DNA from: Plotosus lineatus
Lineage: Eukaryota; Chordata; Actinopteri; Siluriformes; Plotosidae
DNA length: 64,000 nucleotides
Assembly: GCA_024760905.1 (NCBI GenBank)
Contig: CM045733.1
Location: 17,765,001-17,829,000, forward strand
Direction of reading: 5' to 3'
In this document: one piece after another, positions 35,838 to 47,908 of the stretch
Position numbering within the stretch: the stretch's first letter is position 1
Layout: each line of letters opens with the position of its first letter
Made by a program: the position numbers and the translations under genes
The notes under the pieces: model-generated
The model's database searches: none
What the model was told of the DNA's origin: nothing
Seen by the model: the letters and a program-made list of their open reading frames with translations, nothing else

Positions 35838-36208
35838 TGCACTCATTTACTGAACTGCTTAATCTTACTAGAGCAGTTCTTGTCAAATAGTGGGGCGCGG
35901 TATGATGCCAAGGAGGTGCGGTGTGATTCCCTGGGAAACATGCTTTTCTGGAATAGTGTACGAGAATTAAATGTTATTGCACCTCCACTCCACTAGTTAG
36001 CAGTGATGCTCTCATTGTCGCGCTACAGCAATTAGCCTATAGTTCATGTCTTTGAACCGTGTTAGAAAACCTGAGTACCCAAAGGAACCCCACACAGGCA
36101 CGAGGGGAACATGCCAACTATACACAGACACGCCCAAGTCTGGGATTTGAACCAATGACCTCCTTGGTGTAAAGTGGACATGCTATCCACTATGCCACAG
36201 TGCCACCC
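35838..36208 (-). mobile_element. V-SINE holding a hAT-1 fragment
   Basis: Tail part at 35838-35873 (ACTGCTTAATCTTACTAGAG), then a hAT-1 left end, then the V-SINE core and head from about 36028 to 36208 (the inverse of GGGTGGCACTGTGGCATAGT). Part of the V-SINE between tail and core is missing. Confidence 0.78.
35874..36027 (+). mobile_element. hAT-1 left-end fragment
   Basis: CAGTTCTTGTCAAATAGTGG, then the inner region shared with 36905-37511 (ACATGCTTTTCTGGAATAGT, TTGCACCTCCACTCCACTAG). The right TIR is lost. Confidence 0.82.
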
Positions 36209-36865
36209 ATAAATATCATTATCATGAATAAAATGCTTGACATTATCATGAATAAACACTTTGACATCATATCACCCGGCACCTAGCCTGTATTAAACTA
36301 ATTTGAATTAATATCGATAAAGAGTCTGATCATTAATAATTTAAAAGCAAATTAAAACTTATAAATTAAGTGTAATGGTGAGATGGGTTTTCCAGCAATT
36401 TAAGAACATTAATCTGACACCCCCCCTGGCTTTGCTTCTAGACCCCAATTTAAGATCGATTATACTTCCTTCATTACCAGATCCTTTCTAAGTGTTATTT
36501 GGCTTTCTTTCCGAGTCTATACAGTGTATACTAAAATACTAAAATAATAATGCAGCTTAGCACCGGTGCAACACATTTTCAAAAAATCTTTGCCAAATAA
36601 ATATTCTGTGGATTTTAAATTCTTTGTGTTTCAGAAAAGATGCATCATTCCGACATTTCTTCAGGGAAATTCATACCGACCATTTGATACAGTTATTCCC
36701 AAGACATGGCTGTGCCCAGTGAATTAAATATTCATAGGCTTCATGAAACCAATCATGTTTAAAAAGGGATTACCAGCATTCTGGGAAGCTATGAACAGGC
36801 AGAAAAGTAAAGTACTGTAATAACAGTTTGCTTTCACTGGTAACTGTGAAATAAATTTCATTTTA
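36209..36865. other. intron, nothing recognised
   Basis: AT-rich, no exon or repeat end seen. Confidence 0.5.
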
Positions 36866-37600
36866 GGGAAGTGGTGGCTCAGTGGTTAAGGCTTTGGGTT
36901 AGTGCAGAACTTCTCAAATAGTGGGACACGCGGTATGATGCGGGGGGCAGGGTGTGATGCCGGGGGGGAGCATGTATGACCCTGCGGAACATGCTTTTCT
37001 GAAATAGTGTACGAGAATTAAGTGCAATTGCGCCTCCACTCCACTAGTAGGCAGTGGCGCTCTCATTGTCGTGCTATGGTGTAGCAAATTTTGGCACGAG
37101 CAAATGATATGAAGCTGAGTAAACAACCCCTCAAGAAACAACACGGAAAATTTTCTAACAGGAACGAAGAGAAAGGTGGAGAGAAACTGAGATATTAAGA
37201 CATAAATAAATTGAATGAGTTTAATAAGGATGTATTTTATAATTTCAGGCACATTGGTGCACTTTAAATCTTTTTCTGTTACAGATTAAAAAACAATGTT
37301 AATGAAGTTTTTCTTTATTATATATTGAACTATATTTCTTTCTTTTTTTAGTTTTTAATGTTAACAAAGATACAATGGTATGTAGAGGTGTACTAATAAC
37401 AATTTTATAGACAAATAGTACTATTTATAGTCGCTCGCGGGGTGGTAGGGGCGCGTGAAACATTTTTTTCTTCCTAGAGGGGGTGCCACAGAAAATAATT
37501 AAGAAGCACTGGGTTAGTGGATCCAAAGGATTGAGGGTTCAAGTCCTACTACCCACCAGTCTGCCACTGCTGGACCCTTGAACTAAACAGGGTTAAATAG
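36866..37600 (+). mobile_element. tRNA-like SINE interrupted by hAT-1
   Basis: GGGAAGTGGTGGCTCAGTGG TTAAGGC is a tRNA-like head. It resumes after the hAT as GATCCAAAGGATTGAGGGTT, CAAGTCCTACT and ends GGACCCTTGAACTAAACAGG GTTAAAT. The hAT splits the head between box A and box B. Confidence 0.8.
36905..37511 (+). mobile_element. hAT-1 copy
   Basis: 607 bp; ends CAGAACTTCTCAAATAGTGG and AATTAAGAAGCACTG. Exact 8-bp duplication GGTTAGTG at 36897-36904 and 37512-37519. Confidence 0.92.
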
Positions 37601-37664
37601 ACAATCTATTGTAGTTAGCATCCAAAATACAACACAGAATTATCAGCAATACGACTAATAACTA

Positions 37665-38192
<528 letters not shown>

Positions 38193-38590
38193 TCACAGGA
38201 GGAATACATTTCCAAAAGTTTTGAGTGATCATTTAAGAAAACCATGTATTTTTTATCTTAAAAAAAAAAAAAAACAGTAGGTTTTTACATGATGCAACAA
38301 AGCACTATGATGAAAATCGAGGATATACATGGAGGTAGGTCCAGTGGGTTTACCATACGGCAATCTTATTACTACAGTGAGATAACCTTAAGAATTCTCA
38401 GCACACCAGATGACCCAAAAAATTATGTGTGGGGAAAAAAAAGGATAACACAGCATGATTTTGGCAAGTGTGTAGTCGTCCTGCAAAGAATGTGGAGCTG
38501 ATCATGTCAATTATACAAAATCACTGTAGAATCTGCAGTCAGTATCGGAAGGCTTGACACCAAAACTCAATATTTAAAAAAAATAAATTT

Positions 38591-39361
38591 CCGTATTTTC
38601 CGGACTATATGTCGCTCCAGAGTACAAGTCGCATTGGCCAAAAAAAATTCAAAATAAAGAAGAAAAATACACATATAAGTCACACTGGACTATAAGGCGC
38701 AAACTCATGGAAACTGTCTACCTTGGCTTGGAAATCTGCTGGCAGTTTTTGTGACGTTGTGGTCCCTGCTCTGATAGAGAGGTGTTTGCGTTGCATGAAG
38801 CGTAACACCAATAAAATCCTCACACAAAGTCATTTATATTCATCTCCTTGACAGCTAGCTGGACATGGAGATGCAACTACACTGTTGACAAGCCTCTCCC
38901 TGATGCATATTGCTCAAACCCCCATGTGCGAGCTCATTCCTCTAGTTGTGGCCATCTAGCTTTTAGCTCGCGATTAGCTTTTTTTTCTGTTTTCTTCATT
39001 GCAGTAGTAATAATCTCCACTTTTCTCCAGTCCCTCACAAGTTTCTCCTTCACTCCAAACTTTCTTTCTGTGGCTCGATTACTATTTTCTGCTGCATATT
39101 TCACTACTTGCAGCTTGTAATCTGCAGAATAGGATTTTTTTTTTTTGGGGGGGGACATTTCTTCAGTGGTGGATGAGCAGTTACTGTTACCCAAGGTTAT
39201 AATGCTCTCTTGTGGTTGTGAGTGTAAAAATAACAAACGTGAAATTATGTCTTATTATTATGACAAACAGAATTATAAGTAGTAATTTCACATAAAAGTT
39301 GCTCTGGAGCACTTAATGCCAAAATATGAAAAAAGTGCGACTTATAGTCTGGAAAATACAG
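38591..39361 (-). mobile_element. pogo-like TIR element carrying a short ORF
   Basis: Left end CCGTATTTTCCGGACTATAT GTCGC, right end GTGCGACTTATAGTCTGGAA AATACAG: inverted ends of a widespread vertebrate element type. A 100-codon frame lies on the minus strand inside. Confidence 0.8.
38934..39236 (-). CDS. Transposon-derived DNA-binding domain ORF (BrkDBD-like)
   Basis: 100 codons. After a variable start comes PPKKKKSYSADYKLQVVKYA, then AENSNRATERKFGVKEKLVR and DWRKVEIITTAMKKTEKKAN, RELKARWPQLEE. This is the Brinker-type/pogo N-terminal helix-turn-helix (YKLQVVKYA ... RKFGV ... VRDWRK, then the KK-N-R-R-W-P-LE linker). The DDE catalytic domain is absent, so it could bind DNA but not transpose. 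It ends at a natural stop soon after the linker. It may simply be the preserved first exon of a dead transposase; whether it is expressed is unknown. Confidence 0.7.
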   Translation of the reverse strand: MLFLHSQPQESIITLGNSNCSSTTEEMSPPKKKKSYSADYKLQVVKYAAENSNRATERKFGVKEKLVRDWRKVEIITTAMKKTEKKANRELKARWPQLEE

Positions 39362-39628
39362 TTATTACTGTGTGTTTGAGATGGTGAGCATTTGGCAGGA
39401 TTCAATCTCTGATCACATAGCCAAAGCTAGGCACACAGTTTTCTGAACAATTCTGCATTTTCACACAGCCTCATGATACATTTGGATGACTTCCTATTTA
39501 CCATTTGCCTATAGGTTCACACTGATCACACGTAAGGACGAACGAGTACATAATAACAGAAAAGTCCCGTGGTTTTTTTTTTTTCAGAAATAAATGAGCT
39601 GTTAACTGAACAGGTGGAACGTCCTTAC

Positions 39629-39774
39629 CTGCCACATCAAATTCAATTTCCAACGTAACTTTGCTGGTTATGCTGGAGTCACGCAACAGCTGGTTGGTCT
39701 CTTCTAATGTGCTGTCTTCTGTGGGGATCCCATTGATGGACAGGAGTCGGTCACCGATCTGCAAGACTCCACAT
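39629..39774 (-). CDS. grip1: grip1 exon: second half of PDZ4
   Basis: A 146-nt exon (1+144+1) completing PDZ4. It begins [20 protein letters not shown], continues [19 protein letters not shown] and ends [19 protein letters not shown] is the conserved strand C-D region of PDZ domains, and [11 protein letters not shown] is the alpha-B helix that lines the peptide groove. The acceptor GTGCACAG has only a weak pyrimidine tract; the donor G|GTAAGG is strong. The final G joins AG of the next exon to give Glu (E in AESVIPSSG). An open frame runs on past the donor into the intron but loses all similarity there, so the splice site is the true boundary. Confidence 0.93.
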
Positions 39775-39993
39775 CTGTGCACAGTCCATTATAAACAAAT
39801 TAACTAATTAACTTCAGATACTGCACAGACACACAACAGCAAATTAATGTCATATGTACTGTCAAAATTTGTTATACCACAATGCTGGTGAATATTTCAT
39901 TATAATTGGTCAGAAGGTATTGATGGAATCAGAAAGGAGACGGAAATTGAGCGAGAGCTACAAAAACATCTGACCACTCCCACCTTAGATTTG

Positions 39994-39996
<3 letters not shown>

Positions 39997-40036
<40 letters not shown>
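39997..40036. repeat. (GT)n microsatellite
   Basis: About 19 GT units ending in a G-run. Confidence 0.95.
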
Positions 40037-40038
<2 letters not shown>

Positions 40039-40147
40039 GGGGGTGTTATGAAATCTGATCACCATTTTTGCGAACCAGAATGATCCAGTATGCCAAACAA
40101 TTCACTGAGGAAGACTGTTTATATTACAATATCCTTGATTATTATTT

Positions 40148-40503
40148 CTAGGGGCAGTGGTGCTCTAGTGGTATAGGGCACTGGATCGCTGATCCAAAGG
40201 TTGGAGGTTCGAGTCCCACTCTCCACAGGGTTGTCACTGTCCCCCCCAGTGCGGCTAACTGGGTTATCAAAGGCGGGCCATGTCTCTCACTGTCTATGGT
40301 GAGAGGCATGTAAAAGAACCATTGCTGACATTCGTAAAGAGTAGGCTGCAAAGTCGTCAGCGTGTTTCTGTCCCTTGCTGAAAGGGTTGTGACAGGAAGG
40401 GCATCCGACGTAAAAACCTCTGCCAAATCAACTGTGCGAATCAAGATGATTCGCTGTGGTGACTCCCGAGTAAAAAAGGGAAAAAGCCGAAAGGAAGACA
40501 GAC
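40148..40503 (+). mobile_element. SINE-R, full length
   Basis: Head GGGGCAGTGGTGCTCTAGTG ... GGTTCGAGTCCCACTCTCC to tail GGAAAAAGCCGAAAGGAAGA. The 17-bp target duplication ATCCTTGATTATTATTT is exact (40131-40147, 40504-40520). Confidence 0.96.
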
Positions 40504-40520
40504 ATCCTTGATTATTATTT

Positions 40521-41185
40521 ATATCTGAGAAGGCTCGTCAGTATTTAGATAAATTTATAGCATGTTCCCAGGTTCTGAGGATGGAGTGAGCACAGTACTC
40601 ATGCTTCAAGAAAAAAAGTACACACACGTACACACACACTTTTTAAAAAGAATTGTATCTTTATGGCTTAGATGGCAATGTGAGGCAACACAACCACTAA
40701 CAAGACCTCAACTGTTCCACTTTTCTCCCCGAGACATGTTATATTCTTCTACCTTGCTATATTCTGAGATCTTTTGAATTGTTTTACATAGAAAATACCT
40801 GACATTTTCCTCCAGTGTCTGCATGCTGTAACAGCAAGTGGTAAAGCCTCTAGGACAGAATTTATTTTTGGTAAGGTGTGTTTCTTGAAGGCTCGACTCC
40901 AGGTTCCGTTCCTCTTTGCTGTAATAAATTTCGCTCTTCTGGGAAGGTGGTCCACTAGATTTTGGAGTGTGGGCTATGGGAAATTGTGATCATTCACCAA
41001 CATTATTAGGATCACGCACTGAGACCTGGGGCTGGTGGTCTTCTAGTTCGTCCCTAACCTGTTCAGTAGGGTTGAGGTCAATGCTTGGTGTAAGCAACTC
41101 ACATCCAACCTTCGCTAGGCATGTCTTCATAGTGTGTGCAGGGGGACTATCACGCCAGATTTGAGCCTCTTTGTTCCAGTGAATA
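40521..41185. other. intron, nothing recognised
   Basis: No exon or repeat end seen. Confidence 0.5.
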
Positions 41186-42305
41186 CCCCCATTTCACTAG
41201 AGCGTGGAATGCAAGAATCATGGCGAAAAGGTGTGGAACACACTCTGCGGAGGAGCTTCGGCCTGTTTACACGAAAAATGGGTCAAAAACCTATGGAAAA
41301 ATTGCACCTTCGGACCGATCACAGAGTGTTCGGAAAGGACACGGAAAGACCACAGTACAATGTCGGAATACATGCATAAAAGCGCTCGGATCACCTTCGG
41401 AACTAGTGCAGACAGCAAAGGGAAACCTTCGGATAATTCACGAAAAGGACGGAATGTTTGCGGAACGACCGTGGCACGACTCCTTTTTAGAAGGAAGACC
41501 CACGGAACAAATGCGGAACAGGCGGAATGAAGGCAGAACACGGAATGATTGAGGAATGACTGAAGAATACCCGGTGTAACCACGTTTCAATGAGGAAAAA
41601 TCGGCAAAAATCAAAGGATTTGCTCCGATTCTGCCGATAAAAACGTGGAATGACCAAGGAAGCTCATTCTCTCATTCATACTATATGTTCATAATGTATA
41701 ATATGTTTATAATTTACAATTAATTTTAAATTTAATAATATGTTTAAGATTAATAATGTCAATACGTTCTTTTTATTTACATCTCAATAAATCATTCCAG
41801 ACTAAAAACCATGCACAAGTCCAAACCACAGTGATTATAACTTTTAAAGTTTATTACATGAACAGGAAAACAGAAAAAAAGAACTGGAGTAATTTAATAT
41901 TTATAGTGGAAGTGACTTACTTGAGTGTTCCTCAAGTCTTCTGTGTTATCCGCAACCATTCCGCATATATTCTCCAAACCTTCCGTGAGTATTCTGTGGG
42001 GATTCTGTGGCCACTTTTGACCACCCAGAAGAAGGAGGAATGTTCGCGGAACGTACACGGAAGACTTGCGAAATAAAAGGAACGATCACGGAACGTTTGC
42101 GGAAAGGACAGAGCGTTTGTGGAAGGACTGCGGAACGTGAGGGAACACTGTCGAAAAATCCTTCCGTGAATGTGCTTTTGAACAAGTTGAAAAGCACGTT
42201 CGCGGAAGATTTTGGCCTGATGGAAGAAGACGGAATGACTGAGGAACGTTGGGGATGACTATGGTTTTGCTTCCGTGAGTCTGCCGCACTCCAGTGAAAT
42301 GAGGG
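41186..42305. mobile_element. CGGAA-rich TIR element, copy 1
   Basis: 1120 bp between TA dinucleotides. Left CCCCCATTTCACTAGAGCGT, right CACTCCAGTGAAATGAGGG. The interior repeats CGGAA/CGGAC words dozens of times (for example CGGAACGACCGTGG, CGGAAAGGACACGG). No recognisable transposase; superfamily unknown. Confidence 0.82.
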
Positions 42306-42355
42306 TAGAAGTGAGCATGTAACCCAAGAGCAGATGAAGAAATTCTGCACAATTA

Positions 42356-42587
42356 CTGTTTATACGTGATAAGCACCCAGGATGCTTTAAAATTGGAGTG
42401 GGTGGGCGCTTATTAAAATGTTACCTGTGGAGTGGAACGGTAAGTGCTTATTACCATCGAGGAGGGAAACATGAATAATAACAGAACAATAAAAGAACAA
42501 TAAAAGAGTTTTACTGGTATTTGTGTTGTTCATTTTGTGGTATCAACCAAATTACTTACATGAAAGCTGAAAATAAACAGAAAAACA

Positions 42588-42627
<40 letters not shown>

Positions 42628-43244
42628 TTTTTTTTTTTTTTTTTTTTAAAGACCCCTTACTTTCCCCTCCCGGTGCTGTTCCTTTAAACATTTTCCCGGA
42701 AGTAAAATCGAGTCAATCAACATGAATGTCAAATTTAGCTCATGGCACTTTGAGCCAATCAACACAAACATAAACAAAAGCACATGGCCAGGAACGTGCT
42801 TAAATTTATGAAGTGAGTGAGCAGGAGAATCGGTGAAAAATACTCATCATCACTTTCTGATTGGTCCATATCTGGCTCATCACTCCATTCATTCAGAGTA
42901 TCCCATAGTTTTGCTGTAGCAGTTTCTAATGGTTCATCTTGTTGGACATTTACCAAGAGAACAGCAAAATATTTTCCTGTTTTTTAAAGCACGCCGAAAA
43001 AATCAAATGTGTTGTTACTGATAAACATTATAGACATTCACCAGTGGCAGGGGGTCTTGAAATACCATGTAAACTCACTTTTACAGGCAGTGAACGCCTC
43101 ATTTTACTGTTACAGAGACTGATCGAATAAAATTGGGAAGTTTGATCTACAATTTTGCTCCCAGTACACACGGACGGTTTTTGACGTAAGATCAAAAACA
43201 TTGGCGGGGCTTATTGGAGCAGGCACTCATTACGTCGAATATGG
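42356..43244. mobile_element. TIR element with CGCTTATTA ends (TIR-I), copy 1
   Basis: Left CTGTTTATACGTGATAAGCA CCC, right GCAGGCACTCATTACGTCGA ATATGG, TA on both sides. The interior matches 48888-50571. Contains (TA)n and a T-run at 42591-42647. Confidence 0.82.
42591..42647. repeat. (TA)n plus T-run
   Basis: About 17 TA units, then about 22 T. Confidence 0.93.
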
Positions 43245-43348
43245 TATGTGCTTTCAATGTTGTGGTACCAACATTGTGGGAAAAACTACATATGGATCTG
43301 ATGGTCAAGCATCCATCATCTTTTATTACTGTGGTGTGGCATGTGTAT

Positions 43349-43350
<2 letters not shown>

Positions 43351-43416
<66 letters not shown>
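43351..43416. repeat. (CA)n microsatellite
   Basis: 33 CA units. Confidence 0.97.
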
Positions 43417-43419
<3 letters not shown>

Positions 43420-43891
43420 CAAAAATCCTATTTATTATATTTAAATGTGTACAATTCAAAACATTAAGATAATTCATCATTAAAAATTCATCTGCTTTTC
43501 CGTCATAATCACTGTCTCCCTGTCTGTGGGGTATAAATGAAGCAAACAAATAAAATTTTGGTTTATTTTAAACAGCCTCAATTAAACTAGCCACACAGGT
43601 AACTCCATGTTCTATGTGTTCGTCTAACAAACGCCAGCTGTGAGTCTGCAAGTCCTCCTGCTGATTCCAGTCTGGGTAGACTAATGAAGGGGAACTTTTT
43701 TCTGAACAACTTTTTTTTCTCCACCAAGCTGGAATTATTTATTTTGCAAAGGAGTCATTATGAAAAGGAAATCAATTGAGTATTATTAAGGCTTTAGATT
43801 CTGTCTGGCAGAATGAGTAGAAACCAACATTTAAAACATTTATCAGTGTTTAAATTCATTCTGGGTATCACCTAATAATCTAATACACTTA

Positions 43892-44666
43892 CAGTGGTAC
43901 CTCGTCTAACAAGTGTCCCTTATAACGATTTTTCCATGATACGAGCTTCAATCCCACCAAAAATTTGCTCCACCTAACGAGCAAAAAATTTTGCTTTACG
44001 AACTCTCCTCGAAATGGCTTTTCTAGGCCGATTAGCCTCATATTCTTTCGCGTGCATTCCTCTGTGCTCCGAGAACGCCTTGTGCAATGCTTCTCAATTA
44101 TTTACTGTGACGCCCCCCTCTAGGAAGAAAAAAAAACATTTCATACTCCCCTCTCAGCTTGACTATAAATACTGTTTACTGCACTTCACATCATTTGCTT
44201 GGTATTTGTTCCCTACACCATAGCACGACAATGAGTGCGCCACTGCCAACTACTGAAGTGGATTGCACTTGCACTTGCACGCAATTGCACTTAATTCTAG
44301 TACAGTGGGGCAAAAAAGCATGTTCCCCAGGATCATATTTCGCCCCCGGCATCACACTGCACCTGCCTTGGGGGCCGCCCCCCACTATTTGAGAAGCACT
44401 GGCCTTGTGGGAGTTCACCATGAGCCTTTCCTTGCTGGCATTGCGCACACGCACAAAATTCTCCTCCTCTTCCTCTCTTACGCACCACTTCATGCCTGCC
44501 CACATGACATCTTCGCTGCAGTCGACAATCGGAAGGGTTAGTTGACTTATTGTTTATTCTTGTTTTATTATTTATTATTAATTATTATTGATGCTATCCT
44601 GACCTGACCTGGCTTGGTTTTAGTATGCACTGTACTAAACTCTGAACAACAAATAAAGAGCCACTG
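43892..44666. mobile_element. Tigger-like element with nested hAT-1
   Basis: Left CAGTGGTACCTCGTCTAACA after TA; probable right end AATAAAGAGCCACTG at 44666. The hAT-1 at 44085-44401 splits it. The right TIR match is short, so this end is tentative. Confidence 0.65.
44085..44401 (-). mobile_element. hAT-1 short copy
   Basis: 317 bp; ends CAATGCTTCTCAATTATTTA and CTATTTGAGAAGCACTG. Exact 8-bp duplication GCCTTGTG at 44077-44084 and 44402-44409. Inverted relative to the other hAT-1 copies. Confidence 0.93.
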
Positions 44667-45396
44667 TTACACACCTCTTACATGCCTGTTAATGTGTGCA
44701 CCCGGATCTCCGTTTTTTGTTTATATTACCATGTAGTATATACTAAAACAATTATTCACGTCAGACTCATCAATAAATTGTTCAGTCTCACAAACTATAC
44801 AACTACACCTTGTCTTATGCGAGTAACTGGGGGGAAACCATTTGCATATTTTAGCAGCTGAAAGGAAGGCTAAGGGAAAAAGTAACCGTGGACATACTTG
44901 AGTGTAAATGTTAGCCTGTCCTTGAGTTCTCATTATTAAAAGGTTCATGTCTATCAACACAATTACAATTGCCAGAGTTAATGCCAAAGCTGTCTTTAGG
45001 ACTCGGTAATTACTCTGAAGTTTGGGCGTAAATCCTGTCAACTGCTACATATGTTTGTTTATTTGGGTACCACCTGAGGCAAGCCCACCCAGGCAATTAC
45101 AGCTAAATTCTTTAGCCTCTCATCTCGCTAAGCATTCAATCAACCCACATTCTGGCTGAAAGTCCCCTTATCACAGCCACGCTGCAACATATCAAGTGAA
45201 ATAGCTGTAATTACATGACAGGAAAAGTCGAGTGGAGGAAGATAAGATGCTGATGCAGGAACAGCTCTGGGTGTCTGGGATGTGATCAACACTGAGACAA
45301 ATATATTGTGATCTAAGATTAGAAACACAACATTAACATTGTCACAGTACAGATCACGAGGCACAGATAATGCCTTGCCCAGATTGCTTACTATCA
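44667..45396. other. intron, nothing recognised
   Basis: No exon or repeat end seen. Confidence 0.5.
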
Positions 45397-45512
45397 GGAC
45401 AGTGATGGTTTACTGGTTAGGGTGATGGGTTACTGATCCAAAGGTCAGTGATTCAATCTCCACTATCACCACTGTTGGGCCCTTGAGCAAAGCAAAATTC
45501 TGTAAATGTATT
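45397..45512 (+). mobile_element. tRNA-like SINE fragment
   Basis: GGACAGTGATGGTTTACTGG TTAGGG ... GATCCAAAGGTCAGTGATTC AATC ... CTGTTGGGCCCTTGAGCAAA gives a decayed tRNA head and the start of a body. It lies 60 bp beyond the donor of the PDZ4 exon. Confidence 0.65.
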
Positions 45513-45573
45513 AAACTTGTTATTCTAATCTGTTGAGATGATATATGTCCCGGGTTATGTGCTGAGACCTCAC

Positions 45574-45760
45574 CTCTCGGCTGGACTGTCGTGGTCTATG
45601 TAAGCAATAAGCGGAGGAGAAGTAAGTGTTTCGGTAGCAAACACTCCACCCTGGAGTTGAATTCCAAATCCCATGATGGAGTCACTGACCAAAGTTACCT
45701 CAGTGGTCTCTGTGTGGACAACCTGTCCAGCCAGGCCTACAGTGCTGGATGCCAGTGATA
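45574..45760 (-). CDS. grip1: grip1 exon: first half of PDZ4
   Basis: A 187-nt exon (2+183+2). It reads [20 protein letters not shown], then [20 protein letters not shown], then [20 protein letters not shown] and ER. The GFGI segment is the carboxylate-binding loop of the PDZ fold (the GLGF position), followed by strand B; DSPAER leads into the next exon's CGVLQIGDR. The acceptor TTCTTTGCAG has a good pyrimidine tract; the donor AG|GTGAGG is strong. In the GRIP family PDZ4 mainly stabilises PDZ5 for GluA2/3 binding. Flanking introns are 14.8 kb upstream and 5.8 kb downstream, both full of repeats, but none touches the exon. Confidence 0.93.
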
Positions 45761-46475
45761 CTGCAAAGAAAAAGAAAGCAGAAAAGGCAAGATTAAACTT
45801 AAATCACACATACATGTAAAGTAGAACTGGGTTATTTCTACAAGCCAGTAGCTGTGGTTTGGTCGTTGGGTCAATGAGTTGGTTCAATAATGTATAAATG
45901 TGCACAAACCTAATAGGAAGAAGAGTAAGTTTATGGAATTTTTCAATGTGACTGCTGAGGCAGTTTGCCAATGAGAAGAAGTCTGCTAAAAGTAAAGCTT
46001 TTCAAAATTATATTTCTGTTAATACTTGAACTCACAGAAATAACTTTTCTTCTAATATGGTCTAATATGGTTTAATAGCCAATGCTGGGAGGGTGAGGTG
46101 ATAGGGAGACCTACGTGTGAAATAAAAACCTGTTCTGAATAGAACATTCTGAGAAATGGTGATGACAAAAAGATTGTTCACAGACAAACTCACAGGTGGA
46201 TGGACCATGGATCAAAGTGATTTGATAATCCCACCATCTGATGATGATGGGCGAAAAAATACACGAGTTAGCATTGTTAGCACGAAGGGAGGAAATACAG
46301 CTGAACAAACACACAGTAATAACCAAAGTATGTCCTCCGAGAAAATATGAAAGGTAAAAAAACACGTTTTTGTATGATATTTGGTATTAATAATAAGTTA
46401 GCCACTTTCCTAACCATTTAAAAACACCTTACATTTTCTGAGTAATATCTAAAATCATATCAAATCCCAAATCTT
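45761..46475. other. intron, nothing recognised
   Basis: No repeat end or exon pattern seen. Confidence 0.5.
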
Positions 46476-46750
46476 GAGCGGTGGTGGTCTGGTGATAAAG
46501 GTGCTGGATCACTGATCCCAAGGTTGGGAGTTCAAGCCCCACGCTCAACAGGTTGTCACTACCCTCCACAGTGCAGCTAACTGGGTTATCAAAGGCTGGC
46601 CATGCCCCTCACTGTCCATGGTGTAAGCCTGTAAAAGAACCATTGCTGGCTTTCGACAAGAGTAGGCTACATAGCCACCAGCGAGTTTCTGCCCTGCGAT
46701 GGCCTGGCGAGCTGTCCAGGGTGTACTCTGCCCTCGCCCGGGGTACCATG
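46476..46750 (+). mobile_element. Chimeric SINE: SINE-R head with V-SINE/L2-like tail (copy 2)
   Basis: SINE-R head and body (GGTGGTGGTCTGGTGATAAA ... AACTGGGTTATCAAAGGCTG), then at about 46690 the switch CTGCGATGGCCTGGCGAGCT / GTCCAGGGTGTACTCTGCCC. The tail is truncated at about 46750. Confidence 0.82.
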
Positions 46751-46977
46751 AACTGATCCATGACATGAACCCCATTGTGGCTCGAGACAGAAGGATGCCC
46801 ACAATATCTCAAATAATCACTAACAATGAACAATCTCGCAACCTTAAATTTTTTCAAATGCCAGATCATATTTAGATTTTAATTTGCTTAATGCTACTAG
46901 GGCAGTGCTTCTCAAATAGTGGGGCATGCGGTATGTAGGGGGGGCATATAACCCTGGGAAACATGCTTTTCTGGAAT

Positions 46978-47160
46978 TTTTTCCTTTCTTTTCAGCTTTT
47001 CCCCTTTTTCAGGGGTCGCCACACCGAATAATCTGAGTGTTTGATTTGGCATAGGTTTTTACGTTGAATGCCCTTCCTGACACAACCCTTTAGCAAGGGG
47101 CAGAAACATGCTGATGGCTATGCAGCTACTCTTTACGAAAGTCAGCAATGGTTCTTTTAC
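46978..47160 (-). mobile_element. SINE-R fragment inside hAT-1
   Basis: Inverse SINE-R 3' half (CAGGGGTCGCCACACCGAAT, TTTTTACGTTGAATGCCCTT, AAGTCAGCAATGGTTCTTTT). It separates the hAT words CTTTTCTGGAAT and TGTACGAAAATTAAG, which are adjacent in other copies. Confidence 0.88.
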
Positions 47161-47464
47161 TGTGTACGAAAATTAAGTGTAATTGCACCTCCACTCCACT
47201 AGTTGACAGTGTAGCGGATTTTCGCAAGAGCAAACAATATGAAGTGCAGTAAACAACCCCTCAAGAAATAACATGGAAAAATTTCTAACAGAAACAAAGA
47301 GAAAGGTGGAGAGAGATGGCGATATTAAGACATAAATAAGTTGAATGAGTTTAAATAAGGATGTGGTTTTTTTTTATTTATTTCAGGCACACTGGTGCAC
47401 TTTAAATCCTTTCTGGTAAAGATTAAAAAACAATGTTAATGAAGTTTTTCTTTATTGTAAGTTG

Positions 47465-47467
<3 letters not shown>

Positions 47468-47520
<53 letters not shown>
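47468..47520. repeat. (TA)n microsatellite
   Basis: About 26 TA units within hAT-1. Confidence 0.95.
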
Positions 47521-47524
<4 letters not shown>

Positions 47525-47871
47525 TTTAATGTTAATACAGATACAGTGTTATGCTGATGTGTACTAATAATTTTATAGACAAATAATAGTATTTATAGTC
47601 GCTTGCGGGGCAGTGTGTGTGGGGGGGTCTTCCTAGAGGGGGTGGCACAGAAAATAATTGAAAAGCACTGTACTAGGGTCACAGGGAGGCTGGAGAGTAT
47701 CTCAGCCGAATTTGGTCAAAAGTGGGGTACCACCCTAACCAACTATCCATTCCATCCCAGGGCCAACACACACACACACACTTAGGGCCAACTTGGAAAA
47801 GCTAGTTATCCAAATGTGCATGTCTTTGAACTGTGTGAGGATAGCAGGGTACCCAGGGAAACATGTAAACT

Positions 47872-47908
<37 letters not shown>

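Larger units (their letters stand above)
46903..47670 (+). mobile_element. hAT-1 copy with nested SINE-R
   Basis: Ends CAGTGCTTCTCAAATAGTGG and ATTGAAAAGCACTG. Exact 8-bp duplication TACTAGGG at 46895-46902 and 47671-47678. Also holds (TA)n at 47468-47520. Confidence 0.92.
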
